Shown piece by piece: positions 10,476 through 19,648 of a stretch of 64,000 nt of DNA. Within the stretch, counting starts at the first letter, position 1. Each line of letters begins with the position of its first letter. The stretch is from positions 1 to 64,000 of the forward strand of contig NZ_LZSV01000019.1 of NCBI RefSeq assembly GCF_001665605.1, read 5' to 3'. Position numbers and translations under genes: made by a program. The notes under the pieces were generated by a model. The model searched no databases. It saw only the letters and a list, made by a program, of their open reading frames with translations, and was not told the DNA's origin. The stretch is from Mycobacterium sp. 852014-50255_SCH5639931 (GTDB lineage: Bacteria; Actinomycetota; Actinomycetes; Mycobacteriales; Mycobacteriaceae).

Positions 10476-10916
10476 CTATTCTCCGCCAGCGTCGTCGACG
10501 ATGCGGATGCCGGAGATGATCTCCGGCCGGATCGCGATCATCGTGTCCATGGTCATGTTGACCCAAGGGTGTAAAAGTCGTCCGTAGCGTGCGAGTTGCT
10601 GGGGGTCGGTGATCGTGGTTGCCCACCCGGTGACCGCCACGGTCCAGCCGACCCGCCGCTCGGGATCGAGGCTGTCGGCCTCGTAGGCCACCACCGCACC
10701 GGCGTCGGCGCCCGACCGCACCACGGTGGACACCTTGGCTGCCAGGCGGGTACGCACGATGATCCGCCCGTCGTCAACGACATGGTTCACCAGGCGGATC
10801 GCGGGCAGTGCCCTCTCGTTGAACACCACCCGACCATGGTCGACACTGGCCAGCAATCCCATCGCCTCGCGGTCATCGATTTGGATCACCTCGCGCGACG
10901 GTGTCAACGCTGTCAT
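10476..10916 (-). CDS. Split-barrel flavin-binding-fold protein, Rv0080-like
   Basis: The 146-residue protein has the pyridoxamine-phosphate-oxidase-like split barrel: [18 protein letters not shown], a [14 protein letters not shown] strand pair, [10 protein letters not shown] and [11 protein letters not shown] are all typical of the family. It closely resembles Rv0080, a DosR-regulon protein next to Rv0081 in M. tuberculosis. A close match to the DosR box lies about 180 bases upstream. Here it is separated from the Rv0081-like cluster by lpqF, mhuD and a hydrolase gene. Cofactor (FMN, F420 or haem) and substrate are unknown. Confidence 0.8.
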   Translation of the reverse strand: MTALTPSREVIQIDDREAMGLLASVDHGRVVFNERALPAIRLVNHVVDDGRIIVRTRLAAKVSTVVRSGADAGAVVAYEADSLDPERRVGWTVAVTGWATTITDPQQLARYGRLLHPWVNMTMDTMIAIRPEIISGIRIVDDAGGE

Positions 10917-11097
10917 TCGGCAGTCTCCGCTCGATGCGCGCCACCGTATGCGTGACCGGTGCGGTCGAGAAGATCATGAGGCGCAGCCACTTTCACTCGC
11001 CGCCGGCGGCCCATCTGCACATACAAACCGCACTACCTCCGTCCGGACCCCCGACTCTGGCAGGTTATGCAGTCTCGTCTGGCGACGTACCCGTCGG

Positions 11098-11117
11098 GAA
11101 GGGCCAAAAGTCCCGCG
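11098..11117 (-). promoter_or_regulatory. Candidate DosR (DevR) box
   Basis: Read on the minus strand, GGGACTTTTGGCCCT (11114 down to 11100) matches the DosR consensus GGGACTTNNGNCCCT at every specified position. It lies in the 260-base gap between lpqF and the Rv0080-like gene, about 184 bases upstream of the latter and on its strand. Rv0080 is a known DosR target in M. tuberculosis, so the context agrees. No second copy is evident nearby. Confidence 0.75.
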
Positions 11118-11176
11118 CGGTATGTGGTCTGCATCACTTTGCCTATCGGCCGTATACGCCGCCGCTCCGCCAACCG

Positions 11177-12541
11177 CTAGCGCGGTGCGATGAGCGCGAA
11201 GGCCTGCTTGGCGACCTGCAGCATCCACCCGGTGACCGTCGGCCCGTGGTCGCGCGGCCAGTTGAGCTGGAAGCTGACCACGTACGGCTGCTGGGTTTTG
11301 TCGACGGCGTACCAGCTGAAGGTCAGATCACCGGGCAGCCCACCGGCTTTCGCGCCGATGTAAGGCCAGACCTTGCGGTCCAGTTGGATGCCCGCCACCG
11401 CGGAGAGGATCTGTCTGACCGGTGCGGCTTTACCGACGGCGTCGGCCTGCAGGGCCGCATGGATGCGGCAGATGTCCTCGGCGTTGCCGTACCACTCCGC
11501 GCCGTAGGACGATGCCGGGGAGTGGGCGCGGATCGGATCGGGTTCGTAGGGAGTCGAATTCGCCTGCTCCAACAGTTGGGCGCGTACTTGTGCTGACCCA
11601 TGCTGCCATTGGGTGCGCAGGTCCGGCTTACCCCAGCCGACCGAGAACAGCTCGTACATCGTGGGGAACGGCGTCATGCTGGCCGGGTCGTGGTGGCCCG
11701 CCGTGGCGAGCGCTTCTTCGATGGCGTGTGTGCCCAGCTTTCCGATCAGCAGGTCGGTCGCCATGTTGTCGCTCGTCGCGATCATCTTCTCGGCGGCCGT
11801 CCGAACCGAAACCTGCGCTCCGGCGGGCAGTTGCAAACCGGACGAGCCCACCGCGCGGCTCTTGTCGGTGACGGTCAGCTGATCGTCCCAGGAGACCGTT
11901 CCGTCCTTGATGGCACCCGCTAGGGCGTGCAGCACGTACAACTTGAAAATCGATGCGAGCGGCAAAGATTCACCGGTGTTGGTGCCCGCGACCGGATCGC
12001 AGTGCCCGTTGTCGACCTTGGCGACCTGGTAGGAGTAGCGGGCGCCGGTCTTACTCAACACCGCATCGATGTCGTGCCACGAATCGATCTTCGGTGCCTG
12101 CGTGTCGAGGTCGAACCGATCGACCCATCCGCCGTCGTCGGTGTGGATGCGGATGTCTTGTCGCGCACCGTAGGAGGACGTCAGGTGCAACGTGGCCACG
12201 CTGGCGCCCAGATCAACGCCGTTGAGGGTGAACGGCCGGTCCCACCAAAGCGACTCCATGGTGGTCTCCACCGATTTGACCATGTCTGGCGCGGCGAGGG
12301 TGCCGACACCGACCGGGCCGATGGGCCAGTCCGAGTTGAGCATGTCCAGCGTCTGCTGTGCCCGGATACCGGGCGGCGTCCGCACGTCGATCTGCCGGCC
12401 GGGATTGGCCGCGTTCGCCTGCGGTGAGGGGGAGGAGGCGCAACCGGGCGCGAACGTGACTACCAGTGCTGCGGCGGCACTCAACGCCACCGCGCGGCGC
12501 CGGGCCGAGTACCCGCTAGCCAGCCTGCTTGTTGCCGGCAA
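11177..12541 (-). CDS. lpqF: LpqF lipoprotein with beta-lactamase/transpeptidase-like domain
   Basis: This 454-residue protein has an Arg-rich N-terminus, a hydrophobic stretch and a lipobox ending in PGCASS (Cys about residue 34), so it is probably exported and lipid-anchored. The C-terminal domain has the serine-hydrolase motifs SIFK (SxxK) and SDN (in ATSDNMATDL) typical of the class A beta-lactamase fold; a KTG-type third motif is less clear (AKAGG). Established synteny puts lpqF beside mhuD. Its substrate is unknown and lactamase activity should not be assumed. The ATG at 12541 lies 26 bases inside the 3' end of mhuD; a later GTG just before the hydrophobic segment is possible. Confidence 0.85.
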   Translation of the reverse strand: MPATSRLASGYSARRRAVALSAAAALVVTFAPGCASSPSPQANAANPGRQIDVRTPPGIRAQQTLDMLNSDWPIGPVGVGTLAAPDMVKSVETTMESLWWDRPFTLNGVDLGASVATLHLTSSYGARQDIRIHTDDGGWVDRFDLDTQAPKIDSWHDIDAVLSKTGARYSYQVAKVDNGHCDPVAGTNTGESLPLASIFKLYVLHALAGAIKDGTVSWDDQLTVTDKSRAVGSSGLQLPAGAQVSVRTAAEKMIATSDNMATDLLIGKLGTHAIEEALATAGHHDPASMTPFPTMYELFSVGWGKPDLRTQWQHGSAQVRAQLLEQANSTPYEPDPIRAHSPASSYGAEWYGNAEDICRIHAALQADAVGKAAPVRQILSAVAGIQLDRKVWPYIGAKAGGLPGDLTFSWYAVDKTQQPYVVSFQLNWPRDHGPTVTGWMLQVAKQAFALIAPR

Positions 12542-12836
12542 CGTCCATCACAACCTCGAATTCCAGCAGCGAGGCCCCGGTCGCCACCGGGTTGGCCCGC
12601 TCGCCCGCATGGGCCTGAATGGCGGGCCCTTGCGCCCACGCCTGAAATGCCTCCTCGGACTCCCACTGCGTCACGACGAAGTAGCGGTCCTCGCCCTTGA
12701 TCGGGCGCAGCAGCTGAAACCCGAGGAAGCCGGGCTGGTTGTCGACCGCGTGTGCCCGGTGTGCGAACCGCTTCTCCAGCTCCGGGCCGGCGTCGGCGGG
12801 CACTTCGATTGCGTTGATCTTCACCACTGACGGCAT
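12516..12836 (-). CDS. mhuD: MhuD haem-degrading monooxygenase
   Basis: MhuD cleaves haem to mycobilin and releases iron in the cytosol without producing CO. The 106-residue ABM-fold protein carries the key residues of the M. tuberculosis enzyme shifted by one: Asn8 (in VVKINAI), Trp67 (FQAWAQG) and the haem ligand His76 (IQAHAGE). It is divergent from the alpha/beta hydrolase gene (63-base gap) and overlaps lpqF by 26 bases, so lpqF is probably co-transcribed. I found no obvious iron box in the short divergent gap. Confidence 0.95.
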   Translation of the reverse strand: MPSVVKINAIEVPADAGPELEKRFAHRAHAVDNQPGFLGFQLLRPIKGEDRYFVVTQWESEEAFQAWAQGPAIQAHAGERANPVATGASLLEFEVVMDVAGNKQAG

Positions 12837-12899
12837 GCCGCTAGGCTACCCCTTCGCCCGGCCTGTCCATCTGCAGGGCGGGGCACGCAGGATGGTGAC

Positions 12900-13670
12900 A
12901 TGCCCAGTGAACTGCTGACTTGCCGCGGAGGCCAAGGTGAGCCGTTGGTGCTGGTGCACGGCCTGATGGGGCGGGGTACCACGTGGTCGCGGCAGCTGCC
13001 GTGGCTGACTGGGCTGGGCGTGGTGTACACCTACGACGCCTTGTGGCATCGGGGGCGCGGCGTCGACGACCCGAACCCGGTCGGCACCGAACGTTTCGTG
13101 GACGACCTGGCCGACGCGGTGAGCACACTGGAAGCGCCGGTCACGCTGGTCGGCCATTCTATGGGCGCGCTGCACTCGTGGTGTCTGGCCGCGGAGCGTC
13201 CGGAACTGGTCTCCGCGCTGGTGCTTGAAGACATGGCCCCCGACTTCCGGGGCCGCACCACCGGTCCATGGGAGCCGTGGCTGCACGCGCTGCCAGTCGA
13301 ATTCGGTTCCGCAGAGCGGGTATTCGAGGAATTCGGGGCCGTCGCCGGACGGTACTTCCTGGAGGCCTTCGACCGCACCGCCACCGGTTGGCGCCTGCAC
13401 GGACATACCGCGCGGTGGATCGAGATCGCCGCCGAATGGGGCACGCGCCACTACTGGGAGCAGTGGCGGGCGGTGCGAGCCCCGGCGTTGCTCATCGAGG
13501 CCGGCAACTCGGTGACGCCGCCGGGGCAGATGCGGGAAATGGCCGAAATAAACCCGGCCGCAACGTATTTGCATGTGCCCCAAGCCGGCCACCTAATTCA
13601 TGACGAGGCGCCGCAGGTGTACCGCGACGCGGTCGAATCCTTCTTGGCGAAGTTGCCTGCGCGCGACTGA
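12900..13670 (+). CDS. Alpha/beta hydrolase, Rv3591c-like
   Basis: The 256-residue protein is an alpha/beta hydrolase: VLVHGLMGRG forms the oxyanion-hole loop, GHSMG around residue 84 holds the nucleophilic serine, and the catalytic histidine is in PQAGHLIHDE near residue 226. Length and order match Rv3591c, divergent from mhuD. The substrate is not known. ATG 12900 begins the conserved N-terminal strand with no upstream alternative. The gene is followed by AT-rich DNA and the Rv0081-like operon. Confidence 0.85.
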   Translation: MPSELLTCRGGQGEPLVLVHGLMGRGTTWSRQLPWLTGLGVVYTYDALWHRGRGVDDPNPVGTERFVDDLADAVSTLEAPVTLVGHSMGALHSWCLAAERPELVSALVLEDMAPDFRGRTTGPWEPWLHALPVEFGSAERVFEEFGAVAGRYFLEAFDRTATGWRLHGHTARWIEIAAEWGTRHYWEQWRAVRAPALLIEAGNSVTPPGQMREMAEINPAATYLHVPQAGHLIHDEAPQVYRDAVESFLAKLPARD

Positions 13671-13732
13671 CTGTCGCGGGTGCCTGGCCGCTCGATGTGA
13701 CGACGCGCAGCACCATATGATAAATTCTTCAA

Positions 13733-13760
13733 TTGTTCGAATATAGAAAGCTTGTAGTCT
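13733..13760 (+). promoter_or_regulatory. Promoter of the Rv0081-like/hyc operon in an AT-rich patch
   Basis: TTGTTC (13733-13738) and TAGTCT (13755-13760) form a -35/-10 pair with a 16-base spacer, followed by AGGAG (13763-13767) and the GTG at 13774. The surrounding 13715-13758 is strikingly AT-rich for this genome, which suits an operator for the ArsR-type regulator and an Lsr2 target. No DosR box is visible here. Confidence 0.6.
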
Positions 13761-13773
13761 TCAGGAGATTTGC

Positions 13774-14109
13774 GTGACGGAGCCGCTGTACAAGCTCAAG
13801 GCCGAGTTCTTCAAGACGCTGGGGCACCCGGCGCGGATCAGGATCCTGGAGCTTCTGGTGGTTGCTGACAAGTCGGTCGCCGAACTGCTGCCCGAGGTCG
13901 GGCTCGAAGCATCGAACCTGTCCCAACAGCTCGGCGTTCTGCGCCGGGCCGGGGTGGTCGAGGCGCTGCGGGATGGCAACACGATGATCTACTCGATCGC
14001 CTCTCCGGACATCGCCGAACTGCTGACGCTGGCACGCAAGGTGCTCACCGGGGTGCTGAGCGACCGCGTGGCGATGCTGGAAGGCCTGCGCGCCGGCGGT
14101 GCGGAGTAG
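13774..14109 (+). CDS. ArsR-family regulator, Rv0081-like
   Basis: The 111-residue winged-helix protein matches Rv0081: YKLKAEFFKTLGHPARIRIL begins the domain and LEASNLSQQLGVLRRAGVV is the recognition helix region. It lacks the Cys-Val-Cys metal motif of ArsR sensors, so the inducing signal is not a classical arsenite-type site. Rv0081 is a hypoxia-linked hub regulator in M. tuberculosis and regulates its own operon. Here it is the first gene of the hydrogenase-like operon, six bases before the next start, and probably autoregulates through the AT-rich upstream DNA. Confidence 0.9.
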   Translation: MTEPLYKLKAEFFKTLGHPARIRILELLVVADKSVAELLPEVGLEASNLSQQLGVLRRAGVVEALRDGNTMIYSIASPDIAELLTLARKVLTGVLSDRVAMLEGLRAGGAE

Positions 14110-14114
14110 CGCCG

Positions 14115-14594
14115 ATGGGCTGGATCAGCAAAGCATTGCGCGTCGGCCGGATCGCCGAACCCGCACCCCCGCCACCGGAGGCGACGACCGAGCCGCCCGC
14201 CGGGGTGCGTGGTTCGCTGCAGATCCGGCACGTCGACGCGGGTTCGTGCAATGGGTGCGAAGTGGAGATCGCGGGCGCCTTCGGTCCGGTCTATGACGCC
14301 GAGCGATTCGGTGCCCGCCTGGTGGCCTCCCCACGGCACGCCGACGCGCTCCTGGTGACCGGTGTCGTGACACACAACATGGCCGGCCCCTTGCGCGCCA
14401 CGATCGAGGCCACGCCGCGGCCCCGGCGGGTGATCGCCTGTGGGGACTGCGCCATCGATCGAGGGGTGTTCGGCGACGCCTACGGTGTGGCCGGCTCGGT
14501 CGGCGAGACGGTGTCCGTGGACGTGGAAATCCCGGGATGCCCGCCGACGCCGAGCCAAATCGTCGCGGCCCTGCGATCGGTGACCGGCAGGTGA
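14115..14594 (+). CDS. Hydrogenase small-subunit/NuoB-like Fe-S protein, Rv0082-like
   Basis: This 159-residue protein resembles the small subunit of group 4 hydrogenases and NuoB of complex I. Cysteines C45 and C48 (GSCNGCEVE), C109/C112 (ACGDCAID) and C142 (PGCPPTP) supply the ligands for the proximal [4Fe-4S] cluster, and the GCPP signature is intact. It would pass electrons between the large-subunit-like protein (19645-21123) and an unknown partner at the inner face of the membrane. The first 30 residues are a Pro-rich extension. Its TGA overlaps the next GTG. Confidence 0.88.
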   Translation: MGWISKALRVGRIAEPAPPPPEATTEPPAGVRGSLQIRHVDAGSCNGCEVEIAGAFGPVYDAERFGARLVASPRHADALLVTGVVTHNMAGPLRATIEATPRPRRVIACGDCAIDRGVFGDAYGVAGSVGETVSVDVEIPGCPPTPSQIVAALRSVTGR

Positions 14595-16567
14595 CCGCTG
14601 TCTTGGCGACCAGCGTGGTGCCGGAACCAAATATGTTGCGCCGCAACGGTTCTTCGTCCATCGGCGCGGGCGTGCTGACCTCGCTGCTGGGTGGGGCGGG
14701 GGTATGGGCCGGCGGGCTCGGAATGTTCGGGTCGGTGCGCTCGGTCCGAATCGGATGGTTGCTTCCGCTGGCGGGCGTCGAGCTGAGGCTCGATCCGCTG
14801 GGCGGATTCTTCATTGCGCTTACCGGGGCGGTCGCGCTGGTGGTCGGGCTGTACACGATCGGATACGCCCGGCGCGAGCGGCTGGGCCCCGTAACCCTGG
14901 CCGTCCTGCCGGCGTTCGTCGCGGCGATGCTGCTGGTGCCCGCCGCGGGGTCGGTCACCACCTTCCTGCTGGTGTGGGAGTTGATGGCGGTCGCGTCGCT
15001 GGTGCTGGTGCTGACCGACCACACCCGCCCGATGGTGCGCTCGGCCGGCCTGGTGTATGCCGTGATGACCCAGTTGGGGTTCGTGGCGATACTGGTCGGC
15101 CTGCTGGCGTTGTCGGCGGCGGGCGGCGCGGACCGGTTCGCCGACCTGCACCGGATACCGCAGGGGGCGTGCACCGCGGTGTTCCTGCTGACGCTTGCGG
15201 GGTTCGGCTCCAAGGCCGGGCTGGTGCCGCTGCATGCGTGGTTGCCGCGCGCCCACCCGGAGGCGCCGAGTCCCGTTTCGGCGCTGATGAGTGCGGCGAT
15301 GGTCAACCTCGGGGTCTACGGCATCTGCCGCGTCGACTTGCAGCTGCTCGGCCCGGGGCCGCGGTGGTGGGGACTCACCTTGATGGTCGTCGGTGGGGTG
15401 TCGGCGCTCTACGGCGTGGTGCAGGCCTCGGTGGCCACGGATCTCAAACGGCTACTTGCCTATTCGACTACCGAGAACCTCGGATTGATCACGTTGGCGC
15501 TGGGAGCGGCCACGCTGTTCGCGGCCGCCGGCGCGAACGGACCGGCGACGATCGCCGCAGCCGCCGCCATGCTGCACCTCGTCGCGCACGCGGCATTCAA
15601 GAGCCTCGGGTTCCTCGCCGCCGGATCGGTGTTGGCCGCCACGGGGCTGCGTGACCTCGACCGGCTGGGCGGTCTGGCCCGCCGGATGCCGGTGACGACA
15701 AGCCTTTTCGGAGTGGCCGCGCTCGGGGCGTCCGGACTGCCCCTGGGCGCCGGGTTCGTCAGCGAGTGGCTGCTGGTGCAGTCGCTGATCCACACTGCGC
15801 GAGAGCATTCGGCCGTCTTGGCATTGACCACGCCGCTCGCGGTCGGCGCGGTCGCGCTCACCACGGGGCTGGGCGTGGCGGCAATGGTCAAGGCGTTCGG
15901 TATCGGATATCTGGCGCGGCCGCGCTCCGAACAGGCCGCACAGGCACGCGAGGCGCCGCACACCATGCTGGCCGGTATGGGCATCGCGGCGGCCGCCTGC
16001 CTGATGCTGGCCGTGGCGCCCGCGGTGGTGGCACCCGCGCTGCGCCAGGCGGTCGCCGCGCTGCCGGCGGCCCGGGCAATGGAATTCACCAGTCTCGGCG
16101 CCATGGTGCGCCTGCCGGGCGTCCAGGGCTCGATCGCACCCGGCGCGATCGCCGCCGGCGTCGTGGTGGCCACGCTGACCGCGGCCGCGCTGGCCCGTTG
16201 GCGCCGGAGCCGGCGGCCGGCGCCCGCCACATTGCCGCTGTGGGCCTGTGGCGCCGACGATCTCACCGCGCGAATGCAATACACGGCCACATCGTTCGCC
16301 GAGCCGCTGCAACGGATCTTCGACGACGTCCTGCGACCCGACACCGACGTCGAAGTCACCCACAGCGTCGAATCCCGGTATCTGGCCGACAAAATCACCT
16401 ACCGCACCAGAATCGCGGACGCGATCGAGGAACGCTGCTACGCGCCGGTGATCCGGGCGGTTGAGGCGGCGGCGGGCCTGGTGCGGCGCGCCCACACCGG
16501 CAGCGTCCACCTGTATCTGGCCTACGGCGCGCTCGGTGTGCTGATCGTGCTGGTGGTGGCCCGATGA
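14591..16567 (+). CDS. Antiporter-like membrane subunit, Rv0083-like (HyfB/NuoL type)
   Basis: The 658-residue protein is rich in transmembrane helices and belongs to the proton-pumping NuoL/M/N-like subunits: LLVWELMAVASLVL, FGSKAGLVPLHAWLPRAHPEAPSPVSALMSA (charged and proline-rich conserved loop at about residues 210-240) and HAAFKSLGFLAAG are diagnostic. The start GTG 14591 overlaps the preceding stop (GTGA); ATG 14633 is an alternative. The long C-terminal cytosolic extension resembles HyfB/HycC. It would couple electron transfer in the complex to ion movement. Confidence 0.85.
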   Translation: MTAVLATSVVPEPNMLRRNGSSSIGAGVLTSLLGGAGVWAGGLGMFGSVRSVRIGWLLPLAGVELRLDPLGGFFIALTGAVALVVGLYTIGYARRERLGPVTLAVLPAFVAAMLLVPAAGSVTTFLLVWELMAVASLVLVLTDHTRPMVRSAGLVYAVMTQLGFVAILVGLLALSAAGGADRFADLHRIPQGACTAVFLLTLAGFGSKAGLVPLHAWLPRAHPEAPSPVSALMSAAMVNLGVYGICRVDLQLLGPGPRWWGLTLMVVGGVSALYGVVQASVATDLKRLLAYSTTENLGLITLALGAATLFAAAGANGPATIAAAAAMLHLVAHAAFKSLGFLAAGSVLAATGLRDLDRLGGLARRMPVTTSLFGVAALGASGLPLGAGFVSEWLLVQSLIHTAREHSAVLALTTPLAVGAVALTTGLGVAAMVKAFGIGYLARPRSEQAAQAREAPHTMLAGMGIAAAACLMLAVAPAVVAPALRQAVAALPAARAMEFTSLGAMVRLPGVQGSIAPGAIAAGVVVATLTAAALARWRRSRRPAPATLPLWACGADDLTARMQYTATSFAEPLQRIFDDVLRPDTDVEVTHSVESRYLADKITYRTRIADAIEERCYAPVIRAVEAAAGLVRRAHTGSVHLYLAYGALGVLIVLVVAR

Positions 16568-17523
16568 ATGTCCTGTCCTATGTCGCGGGCGCGGTCCAAA
16601 TCGGCGGCGTCGTGGCCGGGGCGCCGCTGGTGGTCGGGCTGACCAGGCAGGTGCGCGCGCGCTGGGAAGGCCGCGCCGGCGCCGGAATCTTGCAGCCGTG
16701 GCGCGACATCGTCAAACAGCTTGGCAAGCAACAGATCACGCCGCACGGAACCACGGTGGTATTCGCGGCGGCACCCGCGATCGTCGCCGGAACCACACTG
16801 CTGATCGCCGCGATCGCACCGCTGGTCGCCACCGGATCGCCACTGGATGCCGGCGCCGACCTGTTCGCCGTGGTCGGTTTGCTGTTCGTGGGCACCGTGG
16901 CGCTGACCCTGGCCGGCATCGACACTGGCACCTCGTTCGGGGGCATGGGTGCCAGCCGCGAGATCACCATAGCCGCGCTGGTCGAACCCACCATTCTGCT
17001 GGCGGTGTTCGCGCTCTCCATGCCCGCGGGATCGGCGAATCTCGGTGCACTGGTGGCGCATACGATCACCCACCCCGGGCAGGTGGTGTCGCTGGCGGCG
17101 GTGCTGGCGTTCGCCGCGCTGGTGATCGTGATCGTCGCCGAGACCGGCCGGCTACCGGTGGACAACCCGGCCACCCATCTCGAGCTGACGATGGTTCACG
17201 AGGCGATGGTCCTCGAATACGCCGGTCCGCGGCTGGCCCTGGTCGAGTGGGCGGCCGGGATGCGGCTGACCGTGCTCTTGGCGCTGCTGGCAAACCTGTT
17301 CGCGCCGTGGGGCATTGCGGGGGGCCGGCCCGGTGCCGTTGAGATCATCATCGGTGTCTTGGCGGTGGCGGCCAAGGTCGCGTTCCTGGCAGGGCTGCTG
17401 GCCACCGTCGAGGTGTTCGTCGCCAAGCTGCGGCTCTTCCGGGTGCCCGAGTTGCTCGCCGGATCGTTCCTGCTGGCGTTGCTTGCGGTCGTCGCCGCCA
17501 ACTTCTTCGTGGTTCCGACATGA
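16564..17523 (+). CDS. hycD: HycD/NuoH-like membrane anchor, Rv0084-like
   Basis: The 319-residue membrane protein corresponds to the NuoH/HycD subunit that anchors the electron-transfer arm and forms the entry to the proton channel. The conserved loop [18 protein letters not shown] (about residues 122-139) and the acidic [21 protein letters not shown] region (about residues 195-215) are both present. ATG 16564 overlaps the upstream TGA by four bases. The M. tuberculosis counterpart, Rv0084, is 316 aa. Confidence 0.9.
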   Translation: MNVLSYVAGAVQIGGVVAGAPLVVGLTRQVRARWEGRAGAGILQPWRDIVKQLGKQQITPHGTTVVFAAAPAIVAGTTLLIAAIAPLVATGSPLDAGADLFAVVGLLFVGTVALTLAGIDTGTSFGGMGASREITIAALVEPTILLAVFALSMPAGSANLGALVAHTITHPGQVVSLAAVLAFAALVIVIVAETGRLPVDNPATHLELTMVHEAMVLEYAGPRLALVEWAAGMRLTVLLALLANLFAPWGIAGGRPGAVEIIIGVLAVAAKVAFLAGLLATVEVFVAKLRLFRVPELLAGSFLLALLAVVAANFFVVPT

Positions 17524-18182
17524 CGTACGGCTCGTTTTCGGTACTCGTCGACCTCGCCGCCGGCGGGCTGCTCCTGGCCGCCGTGCTGATCGTGTGGCGC
17601 CGCGACCTGGTCGCCATCATCCGTCTGCTGGCATGGCAGGGCGTCGCCCTCGCGGCCATCCCCATCCTGCGGGGGGTGTACGACGGCGACGGGGCGCTCA
17701 TCGGTGTCGGTGTGGCCGTGCTGATTTTGCGGGTTGCGGTGCTGCCGCGACTGCTGGCCCGCGCGGGTGGCACCGAAGCGCGATCGCACCGGGAAGCCAC
17801 CCCGCTGGTGAACACCGCCACGTCGCTCCTCATCACCGCCGCGCTGACGTTGGCCGCGTTCGCCACCACCCGGCCCCTGGTGAATCTGCAGCCCGCCGCC
17901 ACGACCACCGCCGTCCCGGCCGCCACCGCGGTGGTGCTCATCGCACTGCTAGTGATGGTCACGCGGCGGCACGCGGTGTCGCAGGCCGCGGGATTCCTCA
18001 TGCTGGACAACGGGATCGCGGCCACCGCGTTTCTGCTCACCGCCGGGGTACCGCTGATCGTCGAGCTCGGCGCCTCGCTGGACGTGTTGTTCGCGGTCAT
18101 CGTGATCGGCGTACTGACGGGCCGGCTATCCCGCGCGTTCGGCGGCGCGGACCTGGACGCGTTGCAGGAGCTGCACGACTGA
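17520..18182 (+). CDS. hycP: HycP/HyfE-like membrane subunit, Rv0085-like
   Basis: This 220-residue hydrophobic protein has about six predicted helices and the [15 protein letters not shown] segment typical of HyfE, a NuoK-related subunit of group 4 hydrogenases. Length equals Rv0085. It overlaps hycD by four bases (ATGA) and hycQ by one base, so the operon is tightly coupled. The protein probably contributes to the ion path; no catalytic motif is expected. Confidence 0.87.
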   Translation: MTYGSFSVLVDLAAGGLLLAAVLIVWRRDLVAIIRLLAWQGVALAAIPILRGVYDGDGALIGVGVAVLILRVAVLPRLLARAGGTEARSHREATPLVNTATSLLITAALTLAAFATTRPLVNLQPAATTTAVPAATAVVLIALLVMVTRRHAVSQAAGFLMLDNGIAATAFLLTAGVPLIVELGASLDVLFAVIVIGVLTGRLSRAFGGADLDALQELHD

Positions 18183-19648
18183 TGACCGATTTACTGCTCG
18201 CGGCGATCCTTGCCCCGGTCGGCGCCTCAGTCACCGTGCTGATCGCCGGGTGGCGCCGGACGACAGCGACGCTGATCGTCCTCTCGGCCGTCACGGTGCT
18301 CGCATGTGGCGCGGCACTCGCGTTCCGGGTCGGGTCGGGAACGCGGTTCGCGTTGGGCGGCCTGCTGCGGCTCGACGCGCTCACCGTCACGATGCTGATC
18401 GTCATCGGAATCGTTGCCACACTGGCCACCTGGGCGAGCATCGGGTACCTCGATGCCGAACTCGCCCACGGCCACACCGACGCGCGCGGTGCCCGGGTGT
18501 ACGGGGCCCTGACGGCGGGATTCCTGTCCGCGATGGTTGTCGCCGTGTGCGCCAACAACATCGGCGTGATCTGGATCGCGATCGAAGCGACCACGGTGAT
18601 CACCGCCTTCCTGGTCGGGCACCGCCGCACCCGCGGCGCGCTCGAGGCGACGTGGAAGTACGTCGTGATCTGCTCGGTCGGCATCGCCATCGCCTTCCTG
18701 GGCACGGTGCTGCTTTACTACGCCGCCGAGCATGCCGGGGCGCCGGCCGGTGCGGCCCTCAACCTCGATGTGCTGGCGGCCCATGCGGGCGGGCTCGATC
18801 CGGGCATCGCTCGACTCGCGGGCGGGTTGCTGCTCGTCGGCTACGGCGCCAAGGCCGGGCTGTTTCCCTTTCACACCTGGTTGGCCGACGCCCACAGCCA
18901 GGCTCCGGCACCGGTGTCGGCTCTGATGAGCGGGGTGCTGCTGTCGGTGGCCTTCTCGGTACTGATCCGCCTCAAGCCGATCATCGGCACGGCCACCGGA
19001 CCCACTTTCATGCGGTCGGGCCTGCTGGTGCTCGGGCTCGCGACGCTGCTAATCGCCGCCCTCATGCTCACGGTGACAACGGACATCAAACGCATGCTCG
19101 CCTACTCCTCGATGGAGAACATGGGCCTGATCGCGATCGCCGCCGCGGCCGGAACCACGCTGGCCATCGCCGCGCTGCTGCTGCACGTCCTGGCGCACGG
19201 GATCGGCAAGACGGTCCTCTTCCTGGCGAGCGGCCAGCTGCAGGCGGCGCACAACTCGACCGCGATAGCCGACATCAGCGCCGTGCTGCGGCGCTCCCGC
19301 CTCATCGGTGTGTCGCTCACCGTCGGCGTGATCGTGCTGCTCGGCATGCCGCCGTTCGCGATGTTCGCCAGTGAGCTCGCCATCGGCCGGTCGCTGGCCG
19401 ACGCGCGGCTCACCTGGGCGCTCGCCGCTGGCATGGCGCTGGTTGCGGTTGCCTTCGCCGCGCTGGCCCGCAACTCGGGCCGCATCCTGCTGGGCGGCGC
19501 CGCTGCCGCTCCCGAAATCGCCGTCCCGCGAACGGTGGCGGCTGCCCTGCTCGTCGGCATTGCCGCATCGATCGCCCTCGGTGTCACCGCCGGCCCCCTC
19601 ACCGACCTGTTCACCGCCGCGGCCAGCGGCGTCGGGGGACCGCGATGA
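18182..19648 (+). CDS. hycQ: HycQ antiporter-like subunit, Rv0086-like (HyfF type)
   Basis: From ATG 18182 the protein is 488 aa, the same as Rv0086; the open frame continues far upstream through hycD/hycP but that part is shadow. It is a second NuoN/HyfF-like antiporter subunit with VGYGAKAGLFPFHTWLADAH (lysine-containing helix and loop near residue 226) and the DIKRMLAYSSMENMGL segment. Two antiporter-like subunits, HycD and HycP make up a complete membrane arm. It overlaps the hycE start by four bases. Confidence 0.88.
   Translation: MTDLLLAAILAPVGASVTVLIAGWRRTTATLIVLSAVTVLACGAALAFRVGSGTRFALGGLLRLDALTVTMLIVIGIVATLATWASIGYLDAELAHGHTDARGARVYGALTAGFLSAMVVAVCANNIGVIWIAIEATTVITAFLVGHRRTRGALEATWKYVVICSVGIAIAFLGTVLLYYAAEHAGAPAGAALNLDVLAAHAGGLDPGIARLAGGLLLVGYGAKAGLFPFHTWLADAHSQAPAPVSALMSGVLLSVAFSVLIRLKPIIGTATGPTFMRSGLLVLGLATLLIAALMLTVTTDIKRMLAYSSMENMGLIAIAAAAGTTLAIAALLLHVLAHGIGKTVLFLASGQLQAAHNSTAIADISAVLRRSRLIGVSLTVGVIVLLGMPPFAMFASELAIGRSLADARLTWALAAGMALVAVAFAALARNSGRILLGGAAAAPEIAVPRTVAAALLVGIAASIALGVTAGPLTDLFTAAASGVGGPR

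Noticed and set aside
11177..12541. LpqF as an antibiotic-resistance beta-lactamase
   Set aside because: Only the SxxK and SDN motifs are clear, the KTG box is not, and the gene is a conserved lipoprotein of unknown substrate.
16248..19374. Long plus-strand frames in alternative phase across the hyc-like operon
   Set aside because: The real subunits in other frames have clear membrane and family motifs and overlap each other by four bases; the alternatives are Arg/Gly-rich and motif-free.
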